The notes: generated by a model from the letters alone, not told the origin. A stretch of 64,000 bases of DNA from JAODBQ01 sp047602055 (GCA_047602055.1 JASGIG010000001.1:3162001-3226000), one strand, 5' to 3'. Counted from the stretch's first letter, positions 27,377 through 35,907 are shown. Program-made: numbers and translations.

Positions 27377-28342
27377 TCATCCCAGCGCCCGCATCTGGCG
27401 GATGCGCGGGTCGATGACGGCGTACAGCAGGTCGATCAGCAGGTTCACGACCACGACGACGACGACGATGATCGCGACGATCGCCTGGACGACGAACAGG
27501 TCCTTGGACAGGATCGAGCTGACCAGCAGGGTGCCCATGCCCTTCATCGCGAAGAGTTGCTCGACGACGATCGCCCCGCCGACGAGGCCGCCGAGCTGCA
27601 GGCCGATGCTGGTCAGCAGCGAGAACAGCGAGTTCGGCAGGGCGTGGCGCCACAGCACTCGCTTCGGCGACATGCCCTTGGCGCTCGCCAGGGTGACGAA
27701 GTCGGCCTGCAGCGTGAGTGCCATGTCGGCGCGCAGCAGGCGGGCGAAGATCGCGGCCAGCGGCAGCATCAGCACCACCGAGGGCAGGAAGAAGTTCTTG
27801 AAGTGCAGCCAGAGGTCGTCCCAGGGATAGATCTTGTTGCCGATCCGCGGGAACCAGCCGAGCTTGCTGACGAACAGGGCGATCATCAGCGGGGCCAGCA
27901 CCAGCGCCGGCACCGACACGAACAGGAACGAGAGCCAGCTGGCGATCCGGTCACGGACGCTGTCCCGGCGGTACGCCTGGAACACGGCGAGCGGGACGGC
28001 GATGATCATCGCCCAGACGATCGAGTAGAGCCCGAGGAACATCGTGGTCAGGATCCGCGGTTTGATGTACGCGGCGACGGTGAGGTTCTGCTGCACCGAG
28101 ATCCCCATGTCACCGGTGACCATCCCCTTGAGCCACCAGAAGTACTGGACGAGCAGGTTCTGGTCGAGGTGGTATCGCTGGGTGACCTCGTCGATCTGCT
28201 GCTGGCTGGCGGTGCCGCCGAGCATCGTGCGGGCAGGGTCGCCCGGTGCGTTGAGCCCGATCCGCAACAGCACCATCACGCCGAACGTGACGATGAAGAA
28301 GACGATCAGGAATCTGCCGAAGCGGATGAGGAAGTAGCGCAT
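27377..28342 (-). CDS. Opp/Dpp-type permease (OppB-like), cluster 2
   Basis: A 321-residue inner-membrane permease with six transmembrane helices. It has the OppB N-terminus MRYFLIRFGRFLIVFFIVTF, an extracytoplasmic domain with GDPARTMLGGTASQQQIDEV and DQNLLVQYFWWLKGMVTGD, and the EAA coupling loop LASAKGMSPKRVLWRHALPN near 215-235 that contacts the ATPases. The C-terminal DLLYAVIDPRIRQ is typical. It lies 10 bases before the OppC gene and 78 bases after the binding-protein gene. That gap holds a strong hairpin, which probably lets the binding protein be expressed above the permease. Confidence 0.95.
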   Translation of the reverse strand: MRYFLIRFGRFLIVFFIVTFGVMVLLRIGLNAPGDPARTMLGGTASQQQIDEVTQRYHLDQNLLVQYFWWLKGMVTGDMGISVQQNLTVAAYIKPRILTTMFLGLYSIVWAMIIAVPLAVFQAYRRDSVRDRIASWLSFLFVSVPALVLAPLMIALFVSKLGWFPRIGNKIYPWDDLWLHFKNFFLPSVVLMLPLAAIFARLLRADMALTLQADFVTLASAKGMSPKRVLWRHALPNSLFSLLTSIGLQLGGLVGGAIVVEQLFAMKGMGTLLVSSILSKDLFVVQAIVAIIVVVVVVVNLLIDLLYAVIDPRIRQMRALG

Positions 28343-28372
28343 CTGGTGACCTCGGGACGACGGGGTGGTTCA

Positions 28373-28407
28373 GGTCGGGGGGCGAGCCGATGACCCGCCC
28401 CCCGACC
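28373..28407 (-). terminator. GC-rich intercistronic hairpin after a binding-protein gene
   Basis: GGTCGGGGGGCG at 28373-28384 and CGCCCCCCGACC at 28396-28407 form a perfect 12-bp stem with an 11-base loop, starting 13 bases past the stop of the binding-protein gene. No U-tract follows on the minus strand. In binding-protein-dependent operons such hairpins commonly cause partial termination or protect the upstream mRNA from 3' decay. Confidence 0.75.
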
Positions 28408-28420
28408 TCCGTTCAATTGG

Positions 28421-30265
28421 TCAGCTCTTGACCCACATGGACGTCATCCAGAACTGGCCGGAGAAGCCGGCGCCGTCCCGGGCCTGCGTGCCGTCGGGCA
28501 GCGTGGTCGCCCCCAGGCCCATGACCGTGGGCTTGTGCGGGGTGCCCCACAGCGTCCAGGCGGTCGGGATCTGGTAGCAGTTCTTGGCCATCGTCCGGTT
28601 GACGTCCTCGGCTGCGGCGGTGCGCGTGGCCTCGTCCGGGTCGCTGCGGGCGGTCGCCAGGTCTGCGTCGACCTCGGAGTCACGCAGGCGGCCGAAGTTC
28701 AGCGCGAGCTGCCCGTCGGGCGCGGCGGACGCGCTGTTCCACCAGTAGTTCTGCTGGTCGATGGTCAGGCCGGCGTGGTTGCGCCAGCCGTAGGCGTAGA
28801 AGCCGGAGTCGCCGAGCAGGGCGTTGGTGATGATCTTGTCCTGGGGCACCACGTCGATGGTGGTGTCGATCCCGATCTTGCTCCAGTAGCCCTTGTACAG
28901 CTCGGCCGCCTGCTGGGCCAGCGAGTCGGCGGTGGCGCCGTAGTGGATGTCGATGCTCGACGCCCCGGTGGACGCCTTGTAGTCGTCGATCAGCTTCTGG
29001 GCCTCGTCCAGGTTCTGGTCGGTGTCGAAGCCGTTGTCGGCGAGGTAGCCCTGCTGGCCGGGCGAGAACAGCCCGTTGGCGATCTGCAGGATGCCGCCGT
29101 ACACGAGGTCGTTGACCTCCTGGCGGTCGATGGCCATGGACATCGCGCAGCGCACCCGAGCGTCCTGCAGCGGCCCGGCCTTGTCGAGGTCGATGAGGAT
29201 GTAGTTCGTCTCGGTGTACTGGCTCTGCTCGGACATCGGGAAGTCGGCTTTGACGTCGCGGAAGTCCTGGATGACCTGCGCGCCCGACGTCGAGAAGATG
29301 TCGATGTCGCCGCTCTTGAGCGCCTGCTCGGCGGTCTTGGCGTCCTCGATGACGCGGAACGTGATCTTGTCGAGGTACGGCAGCTGCACGCCGTCGGCGT
29401 CCTTCTGCCAGTAGTTCGGGTTGCGGGTGACGACGAGTGAGTCACGCGGCGCGTAGCTCTGGACGATGAACGGTCCGGAGCCGATCGGCTGGCTGGCCTT
29501 GGTCGGGTCGGCCTTCACCGCGTCGAGCCACGCCGGGCTGGCGATCAGGCCGAACTGGTTGGTGAGCGTCGTCGGGAAGCCGGGCCACGACAGCGGCGTG
29601 TTCGGGTCGCCGCCCTTGCCCATGAAGATGGTGAAGGTCTGGTCGTCGACCTTCTCCATCTTCAGCGTCTTGTCCGCGTTCTTGGCGACGTCGACGAGCG
29701 AGCCGGCGATGAGCAGGCCGGTGCCGGTCTCGTTGAGGTTGCGCATCACCGCGTCGGCGTTCACGGGCGTGCCGTCGGTGAAGTTGATCCCGCTGCGGAT
29801 CTTGATCGTCCACTGCGAGTAGTCGGCGTTGGGGGTGATGCTCTCGGCGAGCACGCCGTGCACCTGGTTGTCGCTGCCGAACGCGGCGACGGGATCGAAG
29901 AACGTGCGGGCGCGCTGCTGGCAGTACGAGTCGCACTGCATCGCCGCTGGGGTCCACGGGTTCGCGGTCTCGGCCTCGCCTGACACGATGATCGAGCCGC
30001 CGGTGGTGGGCTTCTCCGTCTCGGCGACCGTGGTGGTGGTCGCGGCCGTCGTGGCCCCGCCGCCGGTCGTCGTCTCGGTGCCGCCGGTGGCGCCCGTGCC
30101 GGCACCGGTCGTCGCGGTGCTGCCGGCGCTGGTGGCCGTCGGTGCCTTCGTGTCGCTCGAGTTGTCGTCCTTCTTCGAGCACGCAGCGGCGACCAGCCCG
30201 AGGCTGATCGTTGCCGCGGCGAGCCACCTGCCCGCTACGTGTCGGGTTCGATGCTTGGTTCGCAT
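28421..30265 (-). CDS. Family 5 extracellular solute-binding lipoprotein (cluster 2)
   Basis: A 614-residue peptide/nickel-type binding protein. The signal peptide RWLAAATISLGLVAAAC ends in a lipobox Cys near 29, followed by a 60-residue Thr/Gly/Ala-rich tether, then the SBP_bac_5 fold: KIRSGINFTDGTPVNADAV, SGPFIVQSYAPRDSLVVTRN, PYLDKITFRVIEDAKTAEQAL and YGWRNHAGLTIDQQNYWWNS. It captures substrate outside the membrane and hands it to the OppB/C permease. It is about two-thirds identical by eye to the binding protein at 30482-32341. A Shine-Dalgarno-like AAGGGGG lies before the ATG, and a CRP-type palindrome lies 57-72 bases upstream. Confidence 0.95.
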   Translation of the reverse strand: MRTKHRTRHVAGRWLAAATISLGLVAAACSKKDDNSSDTKAPTATSAGSTATTGAGTGATGGTETTTGGGATTAATTTTVAETEKPTTGGSIIVSGEAETANPWTPAAMQCDSYCQQRARTFFDPVAAFGSDNQVHGVLAESITPNADYSQWTIKIRSGINFTDGTPVNADAVMRNLNETGTGLLIAGSLVDVAKNADKTLKMEKVDDQTFTIFMGKGGDPNTPLSWPGFPTTLTNQFGLIASPAWLDAVKADPTKASQPIGSGPFIVQSYAPRDSLVVTRNPNYWQKDADGVQLPYLDKITFRVIEDAKTAEQALKSGDIDIFSTSGAQVIQDFRDVKADFPMSEQSQYTETNYILIDLDKAGPLQDARVRCAMSMAIDRQEVNDLVYGGILQIANGLFSPGQQGYLADNGFDTDQNLDEAQKLIDDYKASTGASSIDIHYGATADSLAQQAAELYKGYWSKIGIDTTIDVVPQDKIITNALLGDSGFYAYGWRNHAGLTIDQQNYWWNSASAAPDGQLALNFGRLRDSEVDADLATARSDPDEATRTAAAEDVNRTMAKNCYQIPTAWTLWGTPHKPTVMGLGATTLPDGTQARDGAGFSGQFWMTSMWVKS

Positions 30266-30321
30266 CAGTCAGCTTCCCCCTTGGAAATAGCGGTCGTGCC
30301 GCTTCCTGGACCGTACTCCGT

Positions 30322-30337
30322 TGTGACGATCATCACA
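30322..30337. promoter_or_regulatory. CRP/FNR-family operator palindrome
   Basis: TGTGACGATCATCACA is a perfect match to the TGTGA-N6-TCACA consensus bound by CRP-type regulators (GlxR/Crp in actinobacteria). It lies 57-72 bases upstream of the ATG of the binding-protein gene at 28421-30265, in a gap that also holds the upstream gene's hairpin. A related site precedes the next binding-protein gene, which makes chance less likely. Activation or repression cannot be judged without the promoter. Confidence 0.65.
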
Positions 30338-30423
30338 GCGGCGCCCGGCACTGTAGCCACCTTCTTGCAGACGTCAAGCAATACCGGCAGAGCTCGACAG
30401 ACCGTGTCCCGAGCGTGACGGTG

Positions 30424-30453
30424 GGCGGTGGCTCGCCTCCGCGAGCCACCGCC
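30424..30453 (-). terminator. GC-rich hairpin after a binding-protein gene
   Basis: GGCGGTGGCTCGC at 30424-30436 pairs perfectly with GCGAGCCACCGCC at 30441-30453 across a four-base loop. It begins 28 bases past the stop of the binding-protein gene at 30482. There is no U-tract. The 13-bp stem is the most stable simple hairpin in the transporter region and should end or stabilise that transcript before the next promoter. Confidence 0.8.
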
Positions 30454-30481
30454 GACACCGTCCACGGTCAGTCCGTGATGC

Positions 30482-32341
30482 TCAGTCGAGCCAGAGGTAT
30501 GCGACCGGGATCACGCCGCCGTTGGTGGTCTGGCCCTGCTCGAGGTAGGCGACGCCGTCGGGCGTCTTCATCTCGTCGAACCCCTTGACGCTGTCCTTGG
30601 ACGCGGTCGCCCAGATCGCCCACGACAGCGGGATCTGGTAGCACTTCTCCGCGAAGATCCGGTTCACGGCCTCGGCCGCGGCCTGCCGCTTGGCGGGGTC
30701 CGGGTCGCTGCGGGCGATCGCCAGGTTGGCGTCGACGTCCGGGTCGCTCATCCGGCCGAAGTTGATCGAGATCTGCCCGTCGGGCGCGACCGAGGAGCTG
30801 TTCCACCAGAAGTTCTGCTGGTCGATCGTGTAGCCGGCGTGGCTGCGCCACTGGTACATGATGAAGTTGTCGGCGCCGAGCAGGGCGTTGGTGATGTACT
30901 GGTCCTGCGGCACGGTGTCGATCCGGGCGTCGACGCCCAGCTCCTTCCAGTAGCCGGTCATCAGCTCGGCGGCCTGCTGGGTGATCGCGTCGGCGGTGCT
31001 GCCGAGCACGATCTCGATGTCCGACTTGCCGGTCTCCTTCTCGTACTCGTCGATCAGCTCCTTGGCCTTGTCCATGTCCTGCTTGGACGTGTCCAGCCCG
31101 TTGTCGTCGAGGTAGCCCTCCTGGCCGGGTGAGAACAGGCCGTTGGCGATCTTCGGCAGGCCAGCCGCGGTGAGGTCGTTGAGCTCGACGCGGTCGATGG
31201 CGTAGGAGAGCGCGCAGCGGACCCGCTGATCCTGGAGGGCGGTGTCCTTGCTGAGGTCGATCAGCAGGTAGCTGGTCTCGCCGTACTTGGACTGCTCGCG
31301 CACCTCGACGTTGGCGTCGTCGTCGTGGAAGTCCTGGATGATCTGGGCCCGCGACGTGGAGAAGATGTCGATGTCACCGCTGCGCAGCGCCTGCTCGCTG
31401 GTCTTGGCGTCCTCGATCACGCGGAACGTGATCTTGTCGAGGTACGGCAGCTGCACGCCGTTGGCGTCCTTCAGCCAGTAGTTCGGGTTGCGCGTCACGA
31501 CGAGCGAGTCCCTGGGGGAGTAGCTCTGGAAGATGAACGGGCCGGAGCCGACGGGCTGCGTGGCCTTCGTCGGGTCGGCCTTCACCGCGTCGAGCCACGT
31601 CGGGCTGGCGATGAGCGCCCAGTTGGCGGTGAGGTAGAAGTCGAAGCCAGGCCACGACAGCGGCTGGCTCGGATCGCCGTTCTTGCCGGTGTGGATCGTC
31701 AGCGTCAGGTCGTCGACCTTGTCGATGACGAACGTGTCGTCGGGGTTGCGGGCCACGTCGACGAGCGCCTTGCGGATCAGCAGGCCCGAGCCGGCATCGT
31801 TCAGGTTGCGGATGACCGCGTCGGCGTTCACCGGCGTGCCGTCGGTGAAGTTGACGCCCGAACGGATCTTGACCGTCCATTGCGAGTAGTCGCTGTTGTG
31901 CTCGATGCTCTCGGCGAGGTACGGATGGACCTTCTTGTCCGTGCCGACCACGGCGAGCTCGTCGAAGAACGTGCGTGCCCGCTGGTAGCAGTACGGGTCG
32001 CACTGCATCGCCGCCGGCGTCCACGGCTGGGCGACCTCGGCGTCACCGGCCATGATCAGCTCGCCACCCGGCTTGGGTGTCTCGGTGGCCGGCGAGCTCG
32101 ACGCGGTCGTCGTCGCCGGGGCGCTGGCCACGCTGCCACCAGTCGTCTCCGTCGCACCGCCGCCGGCGGCGGTGGTCGTGACACCGCCCGTCGATGCGGT
32201 CGCCGTCGCCGGTGACGACGTCGTCGAATCGCTCGTGCCGTCGCTGCTGCACGCCGCGGCGACGAGGCCGAACGTTGCCGCCGTGACGACCATCAGCTTG
32301 CCGAGACGTCCGCGACCGCGCGCTCGAACAGTGAATCGCAT
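30482..32341 (-). CDS. Family 5 extracellular solute-binding lipoprotein (middle paralogue)
   Basis: A 619-residue lipoprotein closely related to the next gene downstream. The signal peptide ends LVAAACSS with the lipidated Cys near 30, a Thr/Ser/Ala-rich tether follows, and the binding fold begins near 90 at KPGGELIMAGDAEVAQPW. Shared blocks include QCDPYCYQRARTFFDEL, RSGVNFTDGTPVNADAVIR and YQWRSHAGYTIDQQNFWWNS. Cys pairs in QCDPYC and EKCYQIP may form disulfides. It has no adjacent permease of its own: a 130-base gap with a CRP-like site separates it from the upstream OppF-like ATPase gene. It may widen the substrate range of either importer. Confidence 0.93.
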   Translation of the reverse strand: MRFTVRARGRGRLGKLMVVTAATFGLVAAACSSDGTSDSTTSSPATATASTGGVTTTAAGGGATETTGGSVASAPATTTASSSPATETPKPGGELIMAGDAEVAQPWTPAAMQCDPYCYQRARTFFDELAVVGTDKKVHPYLAESIEHNSDYSQWTVKIRSGVNFTDGTPVNADAVIRNLNDAGSGLLIRKALVDVARNPDDTFVIDKVDDLTLTIHTGKNGDPSQPLSWPGFDFYLTANWALIASPTWLDAVKADPTKATQPVGSGPFIFQSYSPRDSLVVTRNPNYWLKDANGVQLPYLDKITFRVIEDAKTSEQALRSGDIDIFSTSRAQIIQDFHDDDANVEVREQSKYGETSYLLIDLSKDTALQDQRVRCALSYAIDRVELNDLTAAGLPKIANGLFSPGQEGYLDDNGLDTSKQDMDKAKELIDEYEKETGKSDIEIVLGSTADAITQQAAELMTGYWKELGVDARIDTVPQDQYITNALLGADNFIMYQWRSHAGYTIDQQNFWWNSSSVAPDGQISINFGRMSDPDVDANLAIARSDPDPAKRQAAAEAVNRIFAEKCYQIPLSWAIWATASKDSVKGFDEMKTPDGVAYLEQGQTTNGGVIPVAYLWLD

Positions 32342-32375
32342 GCCCTACCCCCTGTGGTTCCGCGGGTTGCATTGT

Positions 32376-32391
32376 GGTGACACACGTCACT
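32376..32391. promoter_or_regulatory. CRP/FNR-family-like operator palindrome
   Basis: GGTGACACACGTCACT keeps the GTGA-N6-TCAC core of the CRP consensus and lies 35-50 bases upstream of the ATG of the binding-protein gene ending at 30482. With the perfect site at 30322-30337 it suggests shared control of the two paralogous binding-protein genes by one CRP-family regulator. The close position could mean repression or overlap with a -35/-10 region. Confidence 0.55.
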
Positions 32392-32471
32392 ACGCCCGCG
32401 GTGTCATCATGGCAGCTCGGTGCGCCGTGATACTTGCTCCAGGTCACCAAATCGCCGGCGGCGCGGCGAGG

Positions 32472-33863
32472 TCAGCCCACCGTGCTCGGCGTGCCGCGCA
32501 TCACCGCGACCTGTGACTCATCGACCGGGTGGTGGCAGGCGACGAACTGGCCGGCGCGCAGCTCGCGTAGCACGGGCTCCTCGGCGATGCAGCGCTCGTC
32601 GGCGCGGGGGCACCGAGTCCGGAAGCGGCAGCCCGACGGGGGATCGAGCGGCGACGGCAGCTCGCCGGAGATCCTGATCGCCGCCCGCGGGTCGATGCTG
32701 GGGTCGGTGATCGGGATCGACGTCATCAGCACCTCGGTGTACGGGTGCATCGGACGGGCGAACAGCTCGTCGGGCGGCGCGACCTCGCAGATCTTGCCGA
32801 GGTACATGACGATCACCCGGTCGGCGATGTTCTTGACCACGGCGAGGTCGTGGGCGATGAACACCAGCGAGATGCTGTGGCTCTCCTTGAGGTCCTCGAG
32901 GAGGTTGAGCACCTGGGCCTGCACCGAGACGTCGAGTGCCGACACCGGCTCGTCGCAGATGATCACCTTCGGGTCGAGGATCAGCGCACGAGCGATCGAG
33001 ATGCGCTGTGCCTGGCCACCGGAGAACTCGTGCGGCCGCCGCTCCATCGCCGCGTCGGCGTCGATGCCGACCTCTTCGAGCACCTCGTGGACGCGGCGCT
33101 CGGTCTCGGCCATGAACGCCGGCCGTTCGCGGCGGATGCGCAACGACCTCGGGATCGACGCGATCGGCATGAGCACGGTGAGCACCAGCCAGATGAGCGC
33201 GGTGACGACGAACATCGCCACGATCGGCGCCGCGGCGATCAGCGAGGCGATCATCAGCACCGTGCCGACGGCCGCGCCCACACCGCCGTCGCGATCGCCG
33301 GCGGCGTTCGGATCGGCCAGCGCGGTGGCGATCACCCAGACGACCACGCCGACGAAGAAGGCGGCGATGATCGGGACGATCAGCCGTCTGATCCAGCGGT
33401 TCTTCCAGATCTTGAGCATCGCCGGGACGTAGCGCTCCCAGGCGAGGACCAGCGGCGAGCGCTTCTGGGCTTCGAGCCAGCGGATGACGAGCGGCTCGGC
33501 GACCACCTCGCGGACCATGCGGCGCGGGTTGAGTGACGACATCGCGTCCTGGAAGATCATCTGCAGCTGGCCGCGTGCCGTGCGCAGCTGCTCGACGTCG
33601 AGCGTCGACAGGTCGGTGCCGCCGAGCAGCACGCGCCCCGACGTCGGTGGTGGCACGCGCATGATCGCCTTGCCGGTGGTCGACTTGCCGCAGCCGGACT
33701 CGCCGACGATGCCGAGCGTCTCCCCGTTGAGCAGGTCGAGGCTGACGTCGCTGACCGCGTGGACCGTGCCGCGGGGGCTGGAGAACTCGACGACGAGGTG
33801 CTCGACCTGGAGGACCTTGTCGCCGGACGAGCCGCGCAGGTGGTCGGTTCCGGAGCCGGCCAT
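32472..33863 (-). CDS. OppF-like ABC ATPase with an inserted hydrophobic, probably membrane-spanning domain (cluster 1)
   Basis: A 463-residue ATPase with Walker A GESGCGKS at 54-61, Q-loop Q105 in QMIFQDAMSSLNPRRM, signature FSGGQAQR near 280-287, Walker B VIICDEP at 300-306, H-loop FIAHDL (His338) and the oligopeptide-transporter Cys tail GCRFRTRCP. Between Q-loop and signature are 174 residues instead of the 56 in the paralogue at 24203-25255. The extra 118 (about 128-255) include LIVPIIAAFFVGVVVWVIAT, VGTVLMIASLIAAAPIVAMF and VTALIWLVLTVLMPIA, bordered by basic clusters (KIWKNRWIRR, RSLRIRRERP). The frame is continuous with normal GC3. The insert enters the helical subdomain that contacts the permease, so it could anchor this ATPase in the membrane. 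Confidence 0.9.
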   Translation of the reverse strand: MAGSGTDHLRGSSGDKVLQVEHLVVEFSSPRGTVHAVSDVSLDLLNGETLGIVGESGCGKSTTGKAIMRVPPPTSGRVLLGGTDLSTLDVEQLRTARGQLQMIFQDAMSSLNPRRMVREVVAEPLVIRWLEAQKRSPLVLAWERYVPAMLKIWKNRWIRRLIVPIIAAFFVGVVVWVIATALADPNAAGDRDGGVGAAVGTVLMIASLIAAAPIVAMFVVTALIWLVLTVLMPIASIPRSLRIRRERPAFMAETERRVHEVLEEVGIDADAAMERRPHEFSGGQAQRISIARALILDPKVIICDEPVSALDVSVQAQVLNLLEDLKESHSISLVFIAHDLAVVKNIADRVIVMYLGKICEVAPPDELFARPMHPYTEVLMTSIPITDPSIDPRAAIRISGELPSPLDPPSGCRFRTRCPRADERCIAEEPVLRELRAGQFVACHHPVDESQVAVMRGTPSTVG

Positions 33864-34783
33864 CAGATGCCCGACTCACGGACGTCGAAGCGGGCACGGA
33901 CCTGGTCGCCGATGAAGTTGAGGGAAAGGATCGTGAGGGTCATGAACAGTGCGGGGAACAACACCATGTGCGGTGCCTGGGACAGCTGCGAGCGGCCGTT
34001 CTGGATCATCAGGCCCCAGCTGACGCCGCTGACGTCGCCGATGCCGAAGAACGCCAGGCTGGCCTCGACGATGATCAGCACGGCGCCGACGACGAACGCG
34101 TAGGAGACGAGCGTCGGGATGATGTTGGGAAGGATCTCGCGCAGCATGATCCGCTTCGGGCGGGCGCCGAGGGTTCGCGACGCCATCACGAAGTCGCGAT
34201 CGCTCCACACCTTGGTCTGGGCACGGGTGACGAGCGCGATGGTCGGCACGCTGAGCACGCCGAGGCAGATCGTGACCCACATCGTCTGCGTGCTCGGCGA
34301 GGCCTTGCCGGGCGGCGCGAGGAAGGCGATCACGGTGAGCAGCAGGACCAGGCCGGGGATGGCCAGCGTGATGTTGATCACGGCCACGAGGGCGGCGTCG
34401 AGCGTGCGCCGGTAGAACCCGGCGATGAGCCCGACCGCGGCGCCCGCGGTGAGCCCGAACGCGGTGGCCACGGTGGCGATGAACAGCGACCGTCGTGCCC
34501 CGAAGATCGTGCGGCTGAAGACGTCGTGGCCGATGTTGTCGGCGCCGAACCAGTGCGCCGCCGACGGACCCTGACGGGACACGCCGGAGAACGTCTCGTT
34601 CGGGTCCTTCAGTGGGAGGAAGCCGGCGAACACGGCCGCGAACACCAGCAGCGCCAACCAGATCACCGACAACCAGAACCAGATGCCCAGCTTGCGCTTG
34701 CGGTACGTCTGCTCCGGTTCGGCCGGGGCCACGGTTGCGTCGGCGATGATCTCGGTGGACGCCTGGGGATCAAGCACGGACAT
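33863..34783 (-). CDS. Opp/Dpp-type permease (OppC-like), cluster 1
   Basis: A 306-residue permease with the OppC layout: a 30-residue cytoplasmic tail, a first helix (LGIWFWLSVIWLALLVFAAVF), a periplasmic segment ending HWFGADNIGHDVFSRTIFGARRSL, four central helices and the coupling loop ASRTLGARPKRIMLREILPN near 200-222. It closes with NFIGDQVRARFDVRESGI. It overlaps the OppB gene by 14 bases and the ATPase gene by one base pair of the ATG/TGA type, so the proteins are made from one coupled mRNA. Unlike the cluster 2 OppC, its frame is intact. Confidence 0.95.
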   Translation of the reverse strand: MSVLDPQASTEIIADATVAPAEPEQTYRKRKLGIWFWLSVIWLALLVFAAVFAGFLPLKDPNETFSGVSRQGPSAAHWFGADNIGHDVFSRTIFGARRSLFIATVATAFGLTAGAAVGLIAGFYRRTLDAALVAVINITLAIPGLVLLLTVIAFLAPPGKASPSTQTMWVTICLGVLSVPTIALVTRAQTKVWSDRDFVMASRTLGARPKRIMLREILPNIIPTLVSYAFVVGAVLIIVEASLAFFGIGDVSGVSWGLMIQNGRSQLSQAPHMVLFPALFMTLTILSLNFIGDQVRARFDVRESGI

Positions 34784-35900
34784 TGCGCACCCTCGGATCC
34801 AGGACCCCGTAGAGCAGGTCGACGAGGAAGTTGATCAAGATGAAGCCCACGGCGATGACGACGACCACGCCCTGCACCACGAGGAAGTCCTTCTGGAAGA
34901 TCGCGGTGCCGATCAGCGTGCCGAGGCCGGGCAAGGAGAAGATCGTCTCGATGATCAGCGCGCCGCCGATCAGCGTCGCGGTGTTCACGCCGAACACGGT
35001 CAGCAGGGTGAACGACGACGGCCGCAGGGCGTGACCCCACAGGATCCGCCGATCGGGCACGCCCTTCGCCTTGGCCGTGGTGATGAAGTTCTCCTGCAGC
35101 GTGGAGATCATGTCGGATCTGAGTACCCGCATGTACGCCGCCGCCTGGCCGAACGCCAGTGCCAGGGCCGGTAAGAACATGTGTTTGAAGTGGTCCCACG
35201 CGCCGGCCCCGAACGGCGTGTAGCGCGAGGCGGGGAACCAGTGGACCCCGAGGTGCGCCCCGAACACCGACATCCCACCGAGCGCGAAGATCAGGATCAG
35301 CACGATGGCGAGCACGAAGTTGGGGATCGACAAGGCCACCAGGGCGACCGTGCTCGTCACGCGGTCGCCCCGGCGGTTCGCCTTGTAGGCGGCGTACACG
35401 CCGGCCGGGATGGCCAGCAGCAACGCCAGGATCTGGGCGTACACCATCAGCTGCAAGGACACGGGGAGTGCCTTGGCGATCGCTGTGGAGACGTCCTGGC
35501 TGGAGATCGCCGAGCGGCCGAGATCGCCGCGCAGCGCATCGCTGAGCCACAGCAGGTACCGCTTCGCCAACGGATCGTCGAGGTGGTACTTCTGCACGAC
35601 TTGCGCGACCCCCGCCTCGGTCGCCCCGGGCCCCAGGATGTTGAACGCCAGGTCGTGCTTGTTGCCACGACCGTTCTGCAAATAGAAGGTGAACGCGGTC
35701 ACGAGGAAGACGGTCGGGATCACCACCAGCAGACGGCGCACCACGGCCCAGCCGTTCACCATCGCCGCGCCCACCACGATGCAGGCGAAGGCGATGATGA
35801 ACAGCAGGAGCCCTGAGAGCCCGAGGAGCGACCCGACCACGAGGACGAGCACGGCGGCGAGCACCGAGATCGCCCCCGCGTGGCGGGTGGTCCAGCTCAT
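34770..35900 (-). CDS. Opp/Dpp-type permease (OppB-like) with extra N-terminal membrane segments, cluster 1
   Basis: A 376-residue permease, about 55 residues longer than its cluster 2 counterpart. The extra N-terminus holds two hydrophobic stretches (AISVLAAVLVLVVGSLLGL and LLLFIIAFACIVVGAAMV) before the usual first OppB helix (RRLLVVIPTVFLVTAFTFYL). The periplasmic part has KYHLDDPLAKRYLLWLSDALRGD, and the coupling loop is TAKAKGVPDRRILWGHALRP. The end DLLYGVLDPRVRNVRA is standard. The extra helices, together with the membrane insertion in the cluster 1 OppF-like ATPase, suggest this importer has a modified membrane architecture. It starts eight bases after the binding-protein gene. Confidence 0.93.
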   Translation of the reverse strand: MSWTTRHAGAISVLAAVLVLVVGSLLGLSGLLLFIIAFACIVVGAAMVNGWAVVRRLLVVIPTVFLVTAFTFYLQNGRGNKHDLAFNILGPGATEAGVAQVVQKYHLDDPLAKRYLLWLSDALRGDLGRSAISSQDVSTAIAKALPVSLQLMVYAQILALLLAIPAGVYAAYKANRRGDRVTSTVALVALSIPNFVLAIVLILIFALGGMSVFGAHLGVHWFPASRYTPFGAGAWDHFKHMFLPALALAFGQAAAYMRVLRSDMISTLQENFITTAKAKGVPDRRILWGHALRPSSFTLLTVFGVNTATLIGGALIIETIFSLPGLGTLIGTAIFQKDFLVVQGVVVVIAVGFILINFLVDLLYGVLDPRVRNVRA

Positions 35901-35907
35901 GGGGGTG

